Part shown: one piece after another, positions 42,486-51,692 of the stretch
Layout: every line of letters begins with the position of its first letter
Position numbering within the stretch: position 1 is the stretch's first letter
Assembly (NCBI GenBank): GCA_016220095.1
Contig: JACRIJ010000031.1
Span: 1 to 64,000 of the forward strand
Reading direction: 5' to 3'
Origin: Planctomycetota bacterium
GTDB taxonomy: Bacteria; Planctomycetota; MHYJ01; JACQXL01; JACRIJ01
Length of the DNA: 64,000 nucleotides
The notes under the pieces: generated by a model
The model's database searches: none
Seen by the model: the letters and a program-made list of their open reading frames with translations, nothing else
Told to the model about the DNA's origin: nothing
Program-made: the position numbers and the translations under genes

Positions 42486-44105
42486 GTGAAAAAAATGCTT
42501 ATTCTTCCGACTTTCGCCTTAGCGCTTCTCCTTTTGCCGGTTTCTTGCGGCAAAAGCGATGGCTCTTCGTCCGGTATTTCCAGTCCGAAGGCGCCGGAGA
42601 TTGCCGCGCCTGTTCCACAAAAAACCGTTCCCGCAAATCAACAGGCCGCCCCGGACCCTAATCAGAAAACGCCGGAAAAGGAACCGCAAAAGAAACCTGA
42701 ACCGCCAAAGGAATTGTCTCTGGATGAGATCCTGAAATTGCCGGATGACCAGATTAATCTCACAACGGCGCTTCTTCTTATCTCCCGCCAGGAAGGCGAT
42801 CCGTCCAGCCTTGATACTGAAAAATTCGCGGCTATAATAGATGAAATGACTGCCAAACTTTCAGGAATAATCCTGTCTTCCGATACGCCGGAAGAAATTA
42901 AAAACAAAATTACGGATTTTATATATAATCAGCAGGGGTATAAGGCGAGTCGGGATATTGATGACCTGCGCACCACTTTTTTGACTAACGTTCTGCGCAT
43001 GAAAACCGGCAATTGCATAGGCCTTTCCCAGCTGTGGCTTTGCTTCGCGCAGAAGCTTAATCTGCCTGTAACAGCCGTAAATATTCCAAATCATACCTTC
43101 CTGAGATGGAATGATACGAAAGGCAATACTTTCAATATAGAAACCCTTGATATCTTTGACCAGATATCCGGCGCCCATGAATACGGAAAGTCTTTCAGCA
43201 ATGAGGATTTGGTAAAGCTGAAATTTGTCAAGGATAAGGCCATCCAGTCCGGCGCTTATATGAGGCCGTTGTCAAATAAGGCTTTTATTTCATCGGTATT
43301 CTCAAACGTCGGAGCGGGCCAGATTGCGGTATCTAAAATGTCCCGGAGCGGCGACGAATACAGGGGGCTTGTCCAGCGCGGCATCCAGTCGCTTTCAAAG
43401 GCGATAGAGCTTGACCCGAAAAATTTCAACGCGTGGTATAACCGCGCGAGCGTTTACGCGATTTATACTAAGGAATACGAAAGCGCGCAACAGGATTTGA
43501 AAACGGCATTTGAACTGAATCCGGCGCCTATGATTTACGTACTGCAAGGGATAGCTTACGCCGGCATGGATAATTACGACAGCGCGAAAGAGTATGTTAA
43601 AAAGTCCCTGGATGATGAAGAACTGTCACCGGGCAGTAAGGATTTTGCTTTGCAGAAAATGGCCGAGATATACCTTAAAAACGGCGAGATTGAAAAAGGC
43701 CTTGAATTGTGCGCGGAACAAATAAAGCAGGATTATAAAAAATCGTATTTCTATGACATGAAAGCCCGTTTCCTTGTCGCCCGGAATCGTTTAGATGAAG
43801 CGCTTAAGGAGAGCTTTTTTGCGGTGCAGTACGCTGAACAGGAACCTAATCCATACATTACCCGAGGCAGGATATATTTCGGGCAGGGGAAGTTTGATCT
43901 GGCTAAGAACGATCTTATCATGGCAGTAAAACTTAAACCATACTGGGACAATGAGGAGTTTGCGGACGCGCATTATATGCTCGGAAAGATTTATTTGTCG
44001 GAAGGCCGCCCTAAAATAGCCAAGCCGGAATTTACGCGCGCCCTGGATTATAATCCCGCTCATAAAGGCGCCCTGGAAGAAAAAGAAAATTTTAAGGAAA
44101 AATAA
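42486..44105 (+). CDS. Transglutaminase-like TPR lipoprotein
   Basis: A 539-residue protein. GTG at 42486 is chosen because AGGAG lies ten bases upstream; an ATG three codons later has none. The signal ends in the lipobox LPVSC (Cys about 21), then a Pro-rich, low-complexity spacer (about 35-80). A transglutaminase-like/SirB1-type domain (about 85-255) shows the nucleophile region TGNCIGLSQLW and the His in IPNHTFLRW. TPRs occupy about 300-535. Predicted periplasmic lipoprotein, either a cysteine peptidase-fold enzyme or a degenerate binding version. The Asp of the triad is not obvious. Confidence 0.82.
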   Translation: MKKMLILPTFALALLLLPVSCGKSDGSSSGISSPKAPEIAAPVPQKTVPANQQAAPDPNQKTPEKEPQKKPEPPKELSLDEILKLPDDQINLTTALLLISRQEGDPSSLDTEKFAAIIDEMTAKLSGIILSSDTPEEIKNKITDFIYNQQGYKASRDIDDLRTTFLTNVLRMKTGNCIGLSQLWLCFAQKLNLPVTAVNIPNHTFLRWNDTKGNTFNIETLDIFDQISGAHEYGKSFSNEDLVKLKFVKDKAIQSGAYMRPLSNKAFISSVFSNVGAGQIAVSKMSRSGDEYRGLVQRGIQSLSKAIELDPKNFNAWYNRASVYAIYTKEYESAQQDLKTAFELNPAPMIYVLQGIAYAGMDNYDSAKEYVKKSLDDEELSPGSKDFALQKMAEIYLKNGEIEKGLELCAEQIKQDYKKSYFYDMKARFLVARNRLDEALKESFFAVQYAEQEPNPYITRGRIYFGQGKFDLAKNDLIMAVKLKPYWDNEEFADAHYMLGKIYLSEGRPKIAKPEFTRALDYNPAHKGALEEKENFKEK

Positions 44106-44216
44106 TGCGCGGATGGTAAATGCTTGATAATAGAGGCGGACTTTGACTTTTCCGAGAGACTTTGAGCCGGCAGGGTAATTGTCCCCGTCACTACTGTATA
44201 ACGGAAGAATGATAAA

Positions 44217-44684
44217 ATGAACAGAAACATTGTTTTTTACCTTGTATTGGCATTGCTGATTCTTTCCGTGCTGGAATCAATCTGCGGCACGATAATATTC
44301 ATGAACAGGCAGTTTGCTTCTTCGGAAGTAAGCGAAATTGTTTATGAAGGCGACAGTCCTGTAATTGATTTCTTCCGGAATGCCGACAAGCCCCTTGCAG
44401 CGGCGCACAGGATTTTCATGTATGCCATAATACTCGTCTTTGCCGGCGCGACAGTTGCAGTCGTAAGTCTGCGGAATTCCGTTTCCGTTAATATAAAAGG
44501 CTTTTTTGCACTTCTTGCAGTAATATTTGCGATAAAAATCATCAGCGCATTCCTGATGGATTGGAACGCGTCTTTCGGAACATTGAAACCGCTGATGATT
44601 ATTCATTGTTTTGCGATGCCGGGGGCGTTTATCGTGGCCGCGGTCGCGATTTTGATAATGCTTAAGAAAAACATTCGACAATAG
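44217..44684 (+). CDS. Small four-helix membrane protein
   Basis: A 155-residue protein with four hydrophobic segments (about 5-27, 60-82, 90-113, 125-148) and an extracytoplasmic loop between the first two. GGAAG precedes the ATG. No motif is recognised. Its layout (one helix, a loop of about 35 residues, three more helices) is shared by many unnamed inner-membrane proteins. It lies between a periplasmic lipoprotein gene and a sulfatase-like gene on the same strand. Confidence 0.7.
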   Translation: MNRNIVFYLVLALLILSVLESICGTIIFMNRQFASSEVSEIVYEGDSPVIDFFRNADKPLAAAHRIFMYAIILVFAGATVAVVSLRNSVSVNIKGFFALLAVIFAIKIISAFLMDWNASFGTLKPLMIIHCFAMPGAFIVAAVAILIMLKKNIRQ

Positions 44685-44889
44685 GTAAAATAGAACAATC
44701 GTTTTTAACCACGAGTGCACGAAGTAAGAATCTCCCTTTTCCTATATACCCTCCCGTCAAGGGATGTGGTATTGCTTCACTGAATTTGTTTCAGTGTTTT
44801 CAGTGCGTTCAGTGGTTAATTATCGTGTTTTTGATTGCGGCAATCCTGCTTTATTCGTTCAGTTGTTCAGTCTATTAGGATTATTCCCT

Positions 44890-47073
44890 GTGAAATCATG
44901 CGAGCATAATACTGGGAATTTCAGGTTCATTTTCGCCTCTGCGATATTGGGTTCCGTGCTGTTATCTTCAGCTGAAATCCTGTATACGATTTTGTTCAGC
45001 CCGACGAATTTCAGCGATGCTTCGCAGAAGGCTTTATATGTCCTTGTAACGCTTGGATTTGCGGTGTTGTACGGCGTTATTTTCGCGGCGTTTTTTTCAA
45101 TTTTGATTAAGGCCGCGGAAAGGATTTCAAAATCCCTTGCGCCGGATACGACGAACGGACGTTTTGCGTTGGCTGTGTTCTGGTTTGCCGTGATAGACGT
45201 GACGCTTACGGTGCTGTTTTACTGGTTTGTGGAATTGCGCGTAATGAAGGTGTATATTGCGGTGAATTTCATGATATTCATGGTTTCGCTGATACTGGTT
45301 TATCCTGTGATGTATAATTTGGGCCTTATTTTCCGGGGCGCGCCGGCGAATATCGGAATTTCCAGGCCGGAGTTTGTCAGCGGCATAATTACAGCTGTAG
45401 TAATGTCGCCGTTCATGCCGTTGATTGCCCTGTTGCGCAAGAAGGGCGCGCCGCTTACATTGCGGATTCCGGCAATACTGGTGCTTTTGGGAACGTGCGT
45501 ATTTTTATTCTGGTTTAATATATTTGAATTTCATACATATGGCCGTTACATCCATATTGTAATTACGGTGATAATGTTTATCTTATCCGAAGCGTTGTTC
45601 TATATTATGTGGCTTGCAGTTGCGCAAAAATCCGTGCTTTTGCAAAGAGCGTTGTACATGGACAAAAAAGCGTTTATTACAGCGGCGTTTCCGGCCGTGG
45701 CAATGATTGTTGGCGCGTTTGCGCTGTTGAATGCCGGAGCTAATGTTAAGTTCGTTGCTTTTGACCGCACGGAAGTGCTGAGGACGGAATTGATGGCAAT
45801 GAACGGCGTGCTGGATTTCGACAATGACGGCTATTCGGTTTTTTGCGGTGACGTTGATGATTGGGATTCGTCAAAGAATCCGTTGCATGGGAATTTTAAC
45901 GGTTTCAGCCATGGTGAACTGCCGATTGCGGAATTAAGAGTAAGGGAGAGGCTTTACGGCAAACTGCCGAACGTAGTCGTAATCAGCATAGACGCCTTGC
46001 GCGCGGACGTAATAGGATGTTACGGGGCAAAAACAGGGATAACGCCTAATATTGACAAATTTGCCGAGGAAAGCACTGTTTACGAAAAGGCTTACAGTCC
46101 GGGCCCGGCCACACCTATAGCGATGCATTCCATAATCAATGGCAGATACAGTTCCCGTCTTCTCAACGCGGAGATTGCCGATGCGAATCCCGTGAAGCTT
46201 TTGCATGAACTTGGATTCAGGCATATAATTTTGCCGTCGGCATCAATAATCGGCGGCATAAACCTGCCTGACGAACCCGGCAGGGAGATAATGCGGATAG
46301 TTGCGGATAAGGGAAACAATTCTTCGGATTCGGTGAGCAGGCAGACCATTGATTACTTGACGTCCGTGCCGGCCGGTGCGGGAGTCTTTTGTTGGACGCA
46401 TTATCTGGACCCGCATTTTGAATTCAAGGAGCACTCCGAGGTAAAGGTGTTCGGAAGTACGATGAGGGAAAAGTATTATAATGAGGTGCTTTATACGGAT
46501 AAATATGTCGGCCAATTGCTGGATTTTTTAAGGGAAAAGGGATATTTTGAGAATTCCATAATAGTATTAACCGCGGACCATGGGACGGAATTATTTGACC
46601 ATTCACGGTACTATCACGGATTCAACCTTTATGAAGAGAGCGTAAGGGTGCCGTTCATAGTGCATTTCCCGGCGGGGATGAAAGAAACATCTGAAAGGGA
46701 TATACCGAAACGCATAGCGGCGCCCGTATCCATAGTGAGCATGTATCCTACGCTTCTATCATGGCTTGGAGGGAAGGCTGATTTTTTAGATGTCAGGCAG
46801 ATGCCGTTAAAGGAACCGGATGCCGGCGATGTTTACGTAGTCTCCGCGTACGGGGATAAATTTTGCATAATTTCCGGAAACAGAAAATTGATATATAATC
46901 GTTCATTTGACGTGTACGAGATGTATGATTTGGCGGCCGACCCCGGCGAGAAGACTAACATTTATGATGTGGAAGGTCATTCATCCGCCATTTTGCAAAA
47001 GCTGTTTGAATTCGTTTACAGGCACAGGGAAATATATAAGGCAAGAGACCCGATGGCGTTTAAGGGAGAATAA
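44890..47073 (+). CDS. Sulfatase / alkaline-phosphatase-superfamily membrane enzyme
   Basis: A 727-residue protein. GTG at 44890 is preceded by AGGA; the open frame upstream runs through repeat-like spacer DNA. Seven or so N-terminal helices (about 10-300) are followed by a calcium-binding [20 protein letters not shown] segment (about 313-332) and a sulfatase-fold domain (about 355-715): [10 protein letters not shown] with a metal Asp, and [10 protein letters not shown] with further ligands. The nucleophile position reads [11 protein letters not shown] with Thr instead of the Cys/Ser-x-Pro-x-Arg of true sulfatases, more like lipoteichoic acid synthases and phosphoethanolamine transferases. 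It likely transfers or cleaves phospho-groups at the envelope. Confidence 0.85.
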   Translation: MKSCEHNTGNFRFIFASAILGSVLLSSAEILYTILFSPTNFSDASQKALYVLVTLGFAVLYGVIFAAFFSILIKAAERISKSLAPDTTNGRFALAVFWFAVIDVTLTVLFYWFVELRVMKVYIAVNFMIFMVSLILVYPVMYNLGLIFRGAPANIGISRPEFVSGIITAVVMSPFMPLIALLRKKGAPLTLRIPAILVLLGTCVFLFWFNIFEFHTYGRYIHIVITVIMFILSEALFYIMWLAVAQKSVLLQRALYMDKKAFITAAFPAVAMIVGAFALLNAGANVKFVAFDRTEVLRTELMAMNGVLDFDNDGYSVFCGDVDDWDSSKNPLHGNFNGFSHGELPIAELRVRERLYGKLPNVVVISIDALRADVIGCYGAKTGITPNIDKFAEESTVYEKAYSPGPATPIAMHSIINGRYSSRLLNAEIADANPVKLLHELGFRHIILPSASIIGGINLPDEPGREIMRIVADKGNNSSDSVSRQTIDYLTSVPAGAGVFCWTHYLDPHFEFKEHSEVKVFGSTMREKYYNEVLYTDKYVGQLLDFLREKGYFENSIIVLTADHGTELFDHSRYYHGFNLYEESVRVPFIVHFPAGMKETSERDIPKRIAAPVSIVSMYPTLLSWLGGKADFLDVRQMPLKEPDAGDVYVVSAYGDKFCIISGNRKLIYNRSFDVYEMYDLAADPGEKTNIYDVEGHSSAILQKLFEFVYRHREIYKARDPMAFKGE

Positions 47074-47199
47074 TAGCTGGGCGTATTCGGTTAAGTTTTC
47101 CTGTATATCAGGGGCTTTATTATCGTGGCTTTTGGCCTGCGTGTTTTTCGGGGGAAGGAAAGATGCGTTTTAGCGGGTTGCTTGGGCATAAATAAATGC

Positions 47200-47230
47200 T
47201 TGACACAATGTTCACTATTTAGTGAACATT
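47200..47230 (+). promoter_or_regulatory. Orphan operator-like dyad next to TTGACA
   Basis: TTGACA (47200-47205) is followed by a perfect nine-base dyad, AATGTTCAC and GTGAACATT (47207-47230), separated by TATTTA. This is the look of a repressor operator over a promoter. A GTG with AGGCAGG upstream (about 47249) opens a frame of about 40 codons that runs into the tRNA-Leu gene, so the regulated gene may have been lost. Confidence 0.5.
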
Positions 47231-47316
47231 ACAAGACAGGCAGGTTGTGAAAATATATTCAACGCTAAAGCTGAGCCGCATGTTAATTAGGCCAAATTCT
47301 TACGCGGTAAGGAATT

Positions 47317-47402
47317 TGGGCGAGGAGGGAGTTGAACCCTCACGGCCCTTACGAGCCAAAGGATTTTAAATCCTTCGCGAATGCCAGTTCCGCCACTCGC
47401 CC
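47317..47402 (-). tRNA. tRNA-Leu (UAA), CCA not encoded
   Basis: An 86-base type II tRNA on the minus strand. The acceptor stem GGGCGAG/CTCGCCC, the anticodon arm AAGGA-TTTAAAA-TCCTT with anticodon TAA, a long variable arm and the T-arm GGTTCAACTCC are all present. The discriminator A is followed by AA, so CCA must be added after transcription. It reads UUA (and by wobble UUG). Confidence 0.93.
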
Positions 47403-47410
47403 TGATCAAC

Positions 47411-47476
47411 AAGAATGAAGAAGGAAAAATGAAGAACGGACGTAACGAAGCTCTGTGTCCAGTGTCCATTATTAGC
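47411..47476. repeat. Heptad repeat tract 5' of tRNA-Leu
   Basis: GAA recurs at 47417, 47424 and 47431 (and in parallel at 47413, 47420, 47434); GTC at 47457 and 47464. It lies just upstream of the 5' end of tRNA-Leu on the minus strand and resembles the purine part of the tract at 37141. Confidence 0.6.
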
Positions 47477-48058
47477 ATTTATCCTTAATTAATTATACAT
47501 TTCAAGGGAAAAACTTCAAGACAAATTGCAAATCTTCGTGTTCTTCGTGGTAAAAATTGCCGTCGTTTTGGTTGCGGCTATGCTGTTTTATTGTCTAAGT
47601 CCTTAACTTTCTTGTAAAAACATAGATGTGAATAGCCGTTCGTAAACGCGCCGTTATTTACATCGGATATACAGGATACGCTGGACATTTTTTGCCACGA
47701 AGGCTCAAAGACACGAGGGACGCAATGTCGCAAATTCATCAATGCTGTTCAAATCCTCCAAACACGTCGGACGCCGGGTTTCGGTTATCGGATAGACCCT
47801 TCGCAGGTGCTCTTCGCTCTGCTTCCCTCCGTCCCGATTCCATCGGGACTTTCCCTCCGCTACGCTACGGGACTCTTTTCAGTCGCGGGACTCCCTTCGG
47901 TCGCAGGACTGCGGCAGGGTATGCGGAGCAGTGAGGAGCGTACGACGAAACGAGAGTAATCGTAATCCAAAATATTCGTCGTGTCTCTTAAGAGTCTCGT
48001 CAAGTCCCTGTTAAGATGCGTCGTAGTCTCGTTGGAGTCTTGGTTGTACTGCTCGATG
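47477..48058. other. Intergenic repeat-rich spacer
   Basis: No gene is visible over almost 600 bases. It contains nonamer words (CTTCGTGTT CTTCGTGGT near 47534), a short NNTCGGN heptad block (about 47768-47800), a GC-rich palindromic stretch around 47840 (GTCCCGATTCCATCGGGAC) and an inverted copy of the CAGGGACT/GAGAC family (about 47980-48020). It appears to be an accumulation of degenerate dispersed repeats. Confidence 0.5.
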
Positions 48059-48808
48059 TTAATAAAACTTACCCGCATGCATCTGCGGCATGACATAAAC
48101 GTTACGCAGGCATTTCGCGGCCATCATGTACAATTTCAATAAGCGGCCGGTTTTTATGTCCATTGGCGTGGCCGGTTGTATGTAGAAGGGTATTTTAGCG
48201 GACGTTTTTCCGGTTATTTCCACGGCTTTCTTGAATTCCATATCCGCAGTTTTCCGATTGACTATAACCTTAACAAAGACATCTTTTTCAACGGCAATTC
48301 GCAGGAATTTCGCATGTTCCTTCCAGTAATTTTTATCGTCCAGGGCCGACGGCAATTTGATATCCATAGCTATAATGTCAATCCATTTTCGGATATGTGC
48401 CAATTTCTTATGCAAAATACCGTTGGTTTCCAGCATGACCGGCAGGCGCAGGGGCCTTAGCATTGGCAGGAATTCCGACAGGAAGAGCGCCTGCATAAGA
48501 GGCTCGCCGCCGGTAACTGATATTGAATGGCATGAGTTGAAAGTCCCGGTTATTTTTTTTACGTGCATGAAGAGCGTCTGCGCGGTTATAGGGTTAGGGA
48601 CGTTACGGAAATCCATGCATGCGGGCGATTTTTCAATCCTGACAAACTTTCCGGGTGCTATTTTAGCCGAGGTATCGCAATAGGCGCATTTCAGGCCGCA
48701 GTAATTAAACCGCAGAAACAACTGCGGTTTGCCGGCAAGCGCGGCTTCGCCCTGTATTGAGCAGAATACTTCGCTCAGATACCCCGGTGTTTTCTGAACC
48801 ATTCCCAT
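48059..48808 (-). CDS. queE: 7-carboxy-7-deazaguanine synthase QueE
   Basis: A 249-residue radical SAM protein. The cluster motif CGLKCAYC (Cys-x3-Cys-x2-Cys, about 37-44) with an N-terminal FCSIQGEA (the substrate-binding loop of QueE) and SVTGGEPLMQ identify it. It rearranges 6-carboxy-tetrahydropterin to 7-carboxy-7-deazaguanine in queuosine/preQ0 synthesis. Its 5' end overlaps the 3' end of queC by 34 bases, so they are one transcript. queD and folE are not in the window. Confidence 0.92.
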   Translation of the reverse strand: MGMVQKTPGYLSEVFCSIQGEAALAGKPQLFLRFNYCGLKCAYCDTSAKIAPGKFVRIEKSPACMDFRNVPNPITAQTLFMHVKKITGTFNSCHSISVTGGEPLMQALFLSEFLPMLRPLRLPVMLETNGILHKKLAHIRKWIDIIAMDIKLPSALDDKNYWKEHAKFLRIAVEKDVFVKVIVNRKTADMEFKKAVEITGKTSAKIPFYIQPATPMDIKTGRLLKLYMMAAKCLRNVYVMPQMHAGKFY

Positions 48809-49464
48809 TTATCGTTCCTCGCTAAAGCGCGTTTGAGGCGCATGCAGGATTCGCATTTCATGCAATGCCGTTTTCCGCTGCCGTAACAGCTCCATATCAA
48901 TTCCAAAGGCGCGCCGGTTTTTATTGCGAGCCGTACGATTTCGTCCTTGGATAAATTCTGCGTAAAACTCAGCACTTCAGCCTTGCTGAGAGTGGAATAT
49001 GACAGGGATTTGTTGATTGCTTTTACGAAAGGCGCCGAGTTATCCGGAAAAGTTACGGCCTCTTCCTTATTGAAACCTGTGATGATATGCCCGTATCCGA
49101 GCGTTTCCGCGTAAGCCGCGGCGATATTGATGAAAAGACCGTTTCTGTTGGGCACCCAGACGGCCCTGACGGATTTTTCAAGCGTGCTATGCCGGCCCAG
49201 AAGTGACATTGTCAATTCCGGTATCTGTTCCGTCCTATTGACCAGAGCGGTGCGGGTCATTTTTGCGAGAAAGGGCAGTTTGACGATTTTAAGCGGCATT
49301 TCAAGGAATGCCGAGATTTTTCTGACGGCCTGTTTCTCAGGCAAAACCGCCTTTTGTCCGTAATCAATGAAAAGACAGAGTCCGCTCGCAAAGCGTTTCC
49401 GGGCGATAACAGCAGAGACGGCGGAATCCAGGCCGCCTGACAATAATATCACGCATTCTTTCAT
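48775..49464 (-). CDS. queC: 7-cyano-7-deazaguanine synthase QueC
   Basis: A 229-residue protein. The PP-loop SGGLDSAV (about 8-15), IDYGQKA, and the C-terminal zinc-binding set CYGSGKRHCMKCESC are diagnostic. It converts 7-carboxy-7-deazaguanine to preQ0 with ATP and ammonia. The ATG at 49464 has AAAGG upstream; the frame extends 28 codons further but that part is not conserved and crosses the divergent promoter of the isomerase gene. Paired with queE. Confidence 0.93.
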   Translation of the reverse strand: MKECVILLSGGLDSAVSAVIARKRFASGLCLFIDYGQKAVLPEKQAVRKISAFLEMPLKIVKLPFLAKMTRTALVNRTEQIPELTMSLLGRHSTLEKSVRAVWVPNRNGLFINIAAAYAETLGYGHIITGFNKEEAVTFPDNSAPFVKAINKSLSYSTLSKAEVLSFTQNLSKDEIVRLAIKTGAPLELIWSCYGSGKRHCMKCESCMRLKRALARNDKWEWFRKHRGI

Positions 49465-49506
49465 AGTTACCTTTTTACAATTAACGCGGCAATTTTGCAA
49501 TAAATA

Positions 49507-49534
49507 TTGACAAAACCCGAAAATTTGATAAGAT
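49507..49534 (+). promoter_or_regulatory. Promoter giving a leaderless isomerase mRNA
   Basis: TTGACA (49507-49512) and TAAGAT (49529-49534), spacer 16. The ATG at 49541 is at the expected transcription start and no ribosome binding site lies before it. Confidence 0.6.
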
Positions 49535-49540
49535 TTTTGC

Positions 49541-50620
49541 ATGGTCAAATTAACAATTTATTTCATCACAGCCGCAATTTGCGCAATCTGCGGAGCCTTT
49601 GTCCATGCCGAAGAGGGCATGAATTCCGGTAAGCCTCCGGAAACCGGGAAAGAGTTGCAGGAAAGGCTTGAATATTTCGAGCAGAGCAACCATAAGGTTG
49701 CCGTGATAAACGGCGAATACGTCACTTACATGGATGTAAGGAAGCGCATTGAGGTCGCGGTCCGCATGTACATGCAGGAAGACCCTGTGAATTACGTGCA
49801 GAAGGCAAATCAGCTTTTTGCCAATACGGTTCTGGAGTTATCCCGTAGGAAACTTCTTACCCAGGCGGCCGATAAGGAAGGCATTTCGGTTTCCAAGGAA
49901 GACGTGGATGAGCTCGTCAACAAGAAGGTAAAGGAATTGAACGGCTACGAAAATTTCATTGAGGCAATCGCCCAGCAGGGCAAGACGGAGCAGGATGTAA
50001 GAAAAGAATTTGAAACGGACTTGAAAGTAAGGAAACTCGTTTTATCCCGCATGGGGAATATTCCGAAGGACAGTTCGGCTTCCATATTAAAAATAGACGT
50101 CTATGTGTCTCCGCAGGAAATCAAGGATTATTACAAGGCAAATGAAGGGAAGTTCGTGGATAAGAAAAAGGCCAAGATGAGGTATATCGTCCTGAAGTTT
50201 ACGAATGATGAAGAAAAGAAAAGCGCGCGCGAGCTTGGCGAATCCATAATCAGACAGCTTAACGACGGCGTGGATTTTGCGGCGCTCGCGAAATTGTATT
50301 CGGATTTTAAGGCCGAAGAAAGCGGAGAGCGCGACTGGATAGTTGTTGATACGTTTTTCCCTGAAATAAGAATCAAAGTTGAAAAAATGAATGTCGGGGA
50401 GCATTCCGATCTCATAGAAACTGATGGAAGCTACAGGATATTCAAGCTTGAAGGCATCACCGAGGAGCGCAAGAAATCGTTTGTAGAGAGCGAAGACTCA
50501 ATCAAGATTATGCTTTCTAATAAAAAATATGAGGAGGCGCTCGCGGAGATGTGCAGTCATTTGCTGAAAGGCGCCGTTATATGGCCTGAGGACCTCTTTT
50601 CAAGGAACCGGAAGAAATGA
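49541..50620 (+). CDS. SurA/PrsA-like peptidyl-prolyl isomerase, periplasmic
   Basis: A 359-residue protein. A signal peptide (about 1-23, ending VHAEE) is followed by a helical SurA-N-like chaperone part (about 50-185: VAVINGEYVTYMDV, DKEGISVSKEDVDEL) and one parvulin-type domain (about 205-330: KAKMRYIVLKFTND, GVDFAALAKLYSD, IKVEKMNVGEHSDLIETDGSYRIFKLEG). It folds exported proteins. The transcript appears leaderless. Its stop overlaps the start of the sugar epimerase by four bases, coupling the two. Confidence 0.87.
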   Translation: MVKLTIYFITAAICAICGAFVHAEEGMNSGKPPETGKELQERLEYFEQSNHKVAVINGEYVTYMDVRKRIEVAVRMYMQEDPVNYVQKANQLFANTVLELSRRKLLTQAADKEGISVSKEDVDELVNKKVKELNGYENFIEAIAQQGKTEQDVRKEFETDLKVRKLVLSRMGNIPKDSSASILKIDVYVSPQEIKDYYKANEGKFVDKKKAKMRYIVLKFTNDEEKKSARELGESIIRQLNDGVDFAALAKLYSDFKAEESGERDWIVVDTFFPEIRIKVEKMNVGEHSDLIETDGSYRIFKLEGITEERKKSFVESEDSIKIMLSNKKYEEALAEMCSHLLKGAVIWPEDLFSRNRKK

Positions 50621-51582
50621 ATGTTTTGATTACAGGCGGCGCGGGTTTTATAGGTTCGCATCTTTGCGAGGAGCTTCTTTCCCGCAGGGAAAATGTCCAT
50701 ATTATTGACGACCTTTCAACCGGAAGCATAAAAAACGTTGAGCACCTGAAGAAGAATGAAAGATTCACTTACACCATAGATTCCGTGTTTAACGAGCCTG
50801 TCACGGCTGAGCTTATAGACAGGGCTGACGTGGTTTATCACCTTGCCGCTGCCGTGGGCACGCGGCTTGTCGTGGAGAATCCCGTGAGGACGATAGAAAC
50901 CAATATCGGCGGCACCGAGATAGTGCTTAAGCACGCGAACAAGAAGAAAAAAACAGTGATACTTGCGTCCACTTCCGAGATTTACGGCAAAAGCGAGAAC
51001 CTGCCGTTCAAGGAAGACGATGACATGGTGCTCGGCCCGACGTCAAAATCGCGCTGGAGTTATGCCTGTTCAAAGGCTATTGACGAATTCCTCGCCATCG
51101 CGTACTGGAAGGAGCATAAATTGCCGGTAATTGTAATGCGGCTTTTCAATACCGTAGGCCCGCGCCAGACGGGAAGGTACGGAATGGTGCTTCCGCGTTT
51201 TGTCAGCAACGCGCTTTCGGGCAAACCGCTTGAGGTGTACGGCGACGGAAAGCAGACCCGCTGTTTTTGCTACGTTGGAGACGTTACGAGGGCGCTGGTA
51301 AAGATTGCGGGCAAGCCGAAGGCGTACGGCGGCGTGTTCAATCTCGGCAGTGACAGCGAGATTTCCATAAAAGACCTTGCGTTGAAAGTAAAGGCAAGGG
51401 TCAATCCGAAGGCTAAAATAAAATTAGTGCCCTATGAAGAGGCGTATGAAAAAGGCTTTGAGGACCTCCGGCACCGCATGCCAGACACGTCCAGGATAAA
51501 AAAATTAATAGGATTTAAGCCGACTCTTAATATTGATGATATTATTGATAAAGTAGCGGAAGATTTGCGATCTAAGATGTGA
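50617..51582 (+). CDS. NAD-dependent nucleotide-sugar epimerase/dehydratase
   Basis: A 321-residue extended short-chain dehydrogenase. GGAGFIGSH (about 7-15) binds NAD; the catalytic YACSK (about 150) and the upstream STSEIYG are present, as are the substrate-binding VGPRQTGRYG and FCYVGD motifs. It is most like UDP-glucuronate decarboxylases or UDP-glucose 4-epimerases; the exact sugar cannot be told. Coupled to the isomerase by an ATGA overlap. The last seven codons (DLRSKM and stop) are part of a seven-base repeat tract that continues into the spacer. Confidence 0.88.
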   Translation: MNVLITGGAGFIGSHLCEELLSRRENVHIIDDLSTGSIKNVEHLKKNERFTYTIDSVFNEPVTAELIDRADVVYHLAAAVGTRLVVENPVRTIETNIGGTEIVLKHANKKKKTVILASTSEIYGKSENLPFKEDDDMVLGPTSKSRWSYACSKAIDEFLAIAYWKEHKLPVIVMRLFNTVGPRQTGRYGMVLPRFVSNALSGKPLEVYGDGKQTRCFCYVGDVTRALVKIAGKPKAYGGVFNLGSDSEISIKDLALKVKARVNPKAKIKLVPYEEAYEKGFEDLRHRMPDTSRIKKLIGFKPTLNIDDIIDKVAEDLRSKM

Positions 51583-51617
51583 GATCTGAGATTTGCGATG
51601 TGCGATGTGAGATTTAG
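51562..51617. repeat. Perfect-register heptad tract spanning a stop codon
   Basis: GAT recurs at 51562, 51569, 51576, 51583, 51590, 51597, 51604 and 51611, always exactly seven bases apart (units GATTTGC, GATCTAA, GATGTGA and so on). The first three units are coding and include the stop (51580-51582) of the epimerase gene; the rest are in the 110-base spacer before cobU. Confidence 0.92.
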
Positions 51618-51692
51618 TAATGATTAGGCCATTTGCAGCGGCAAATGTCATTCCTGTTAAATAATACTTTGCATTTTATTCAATCTTATTAC

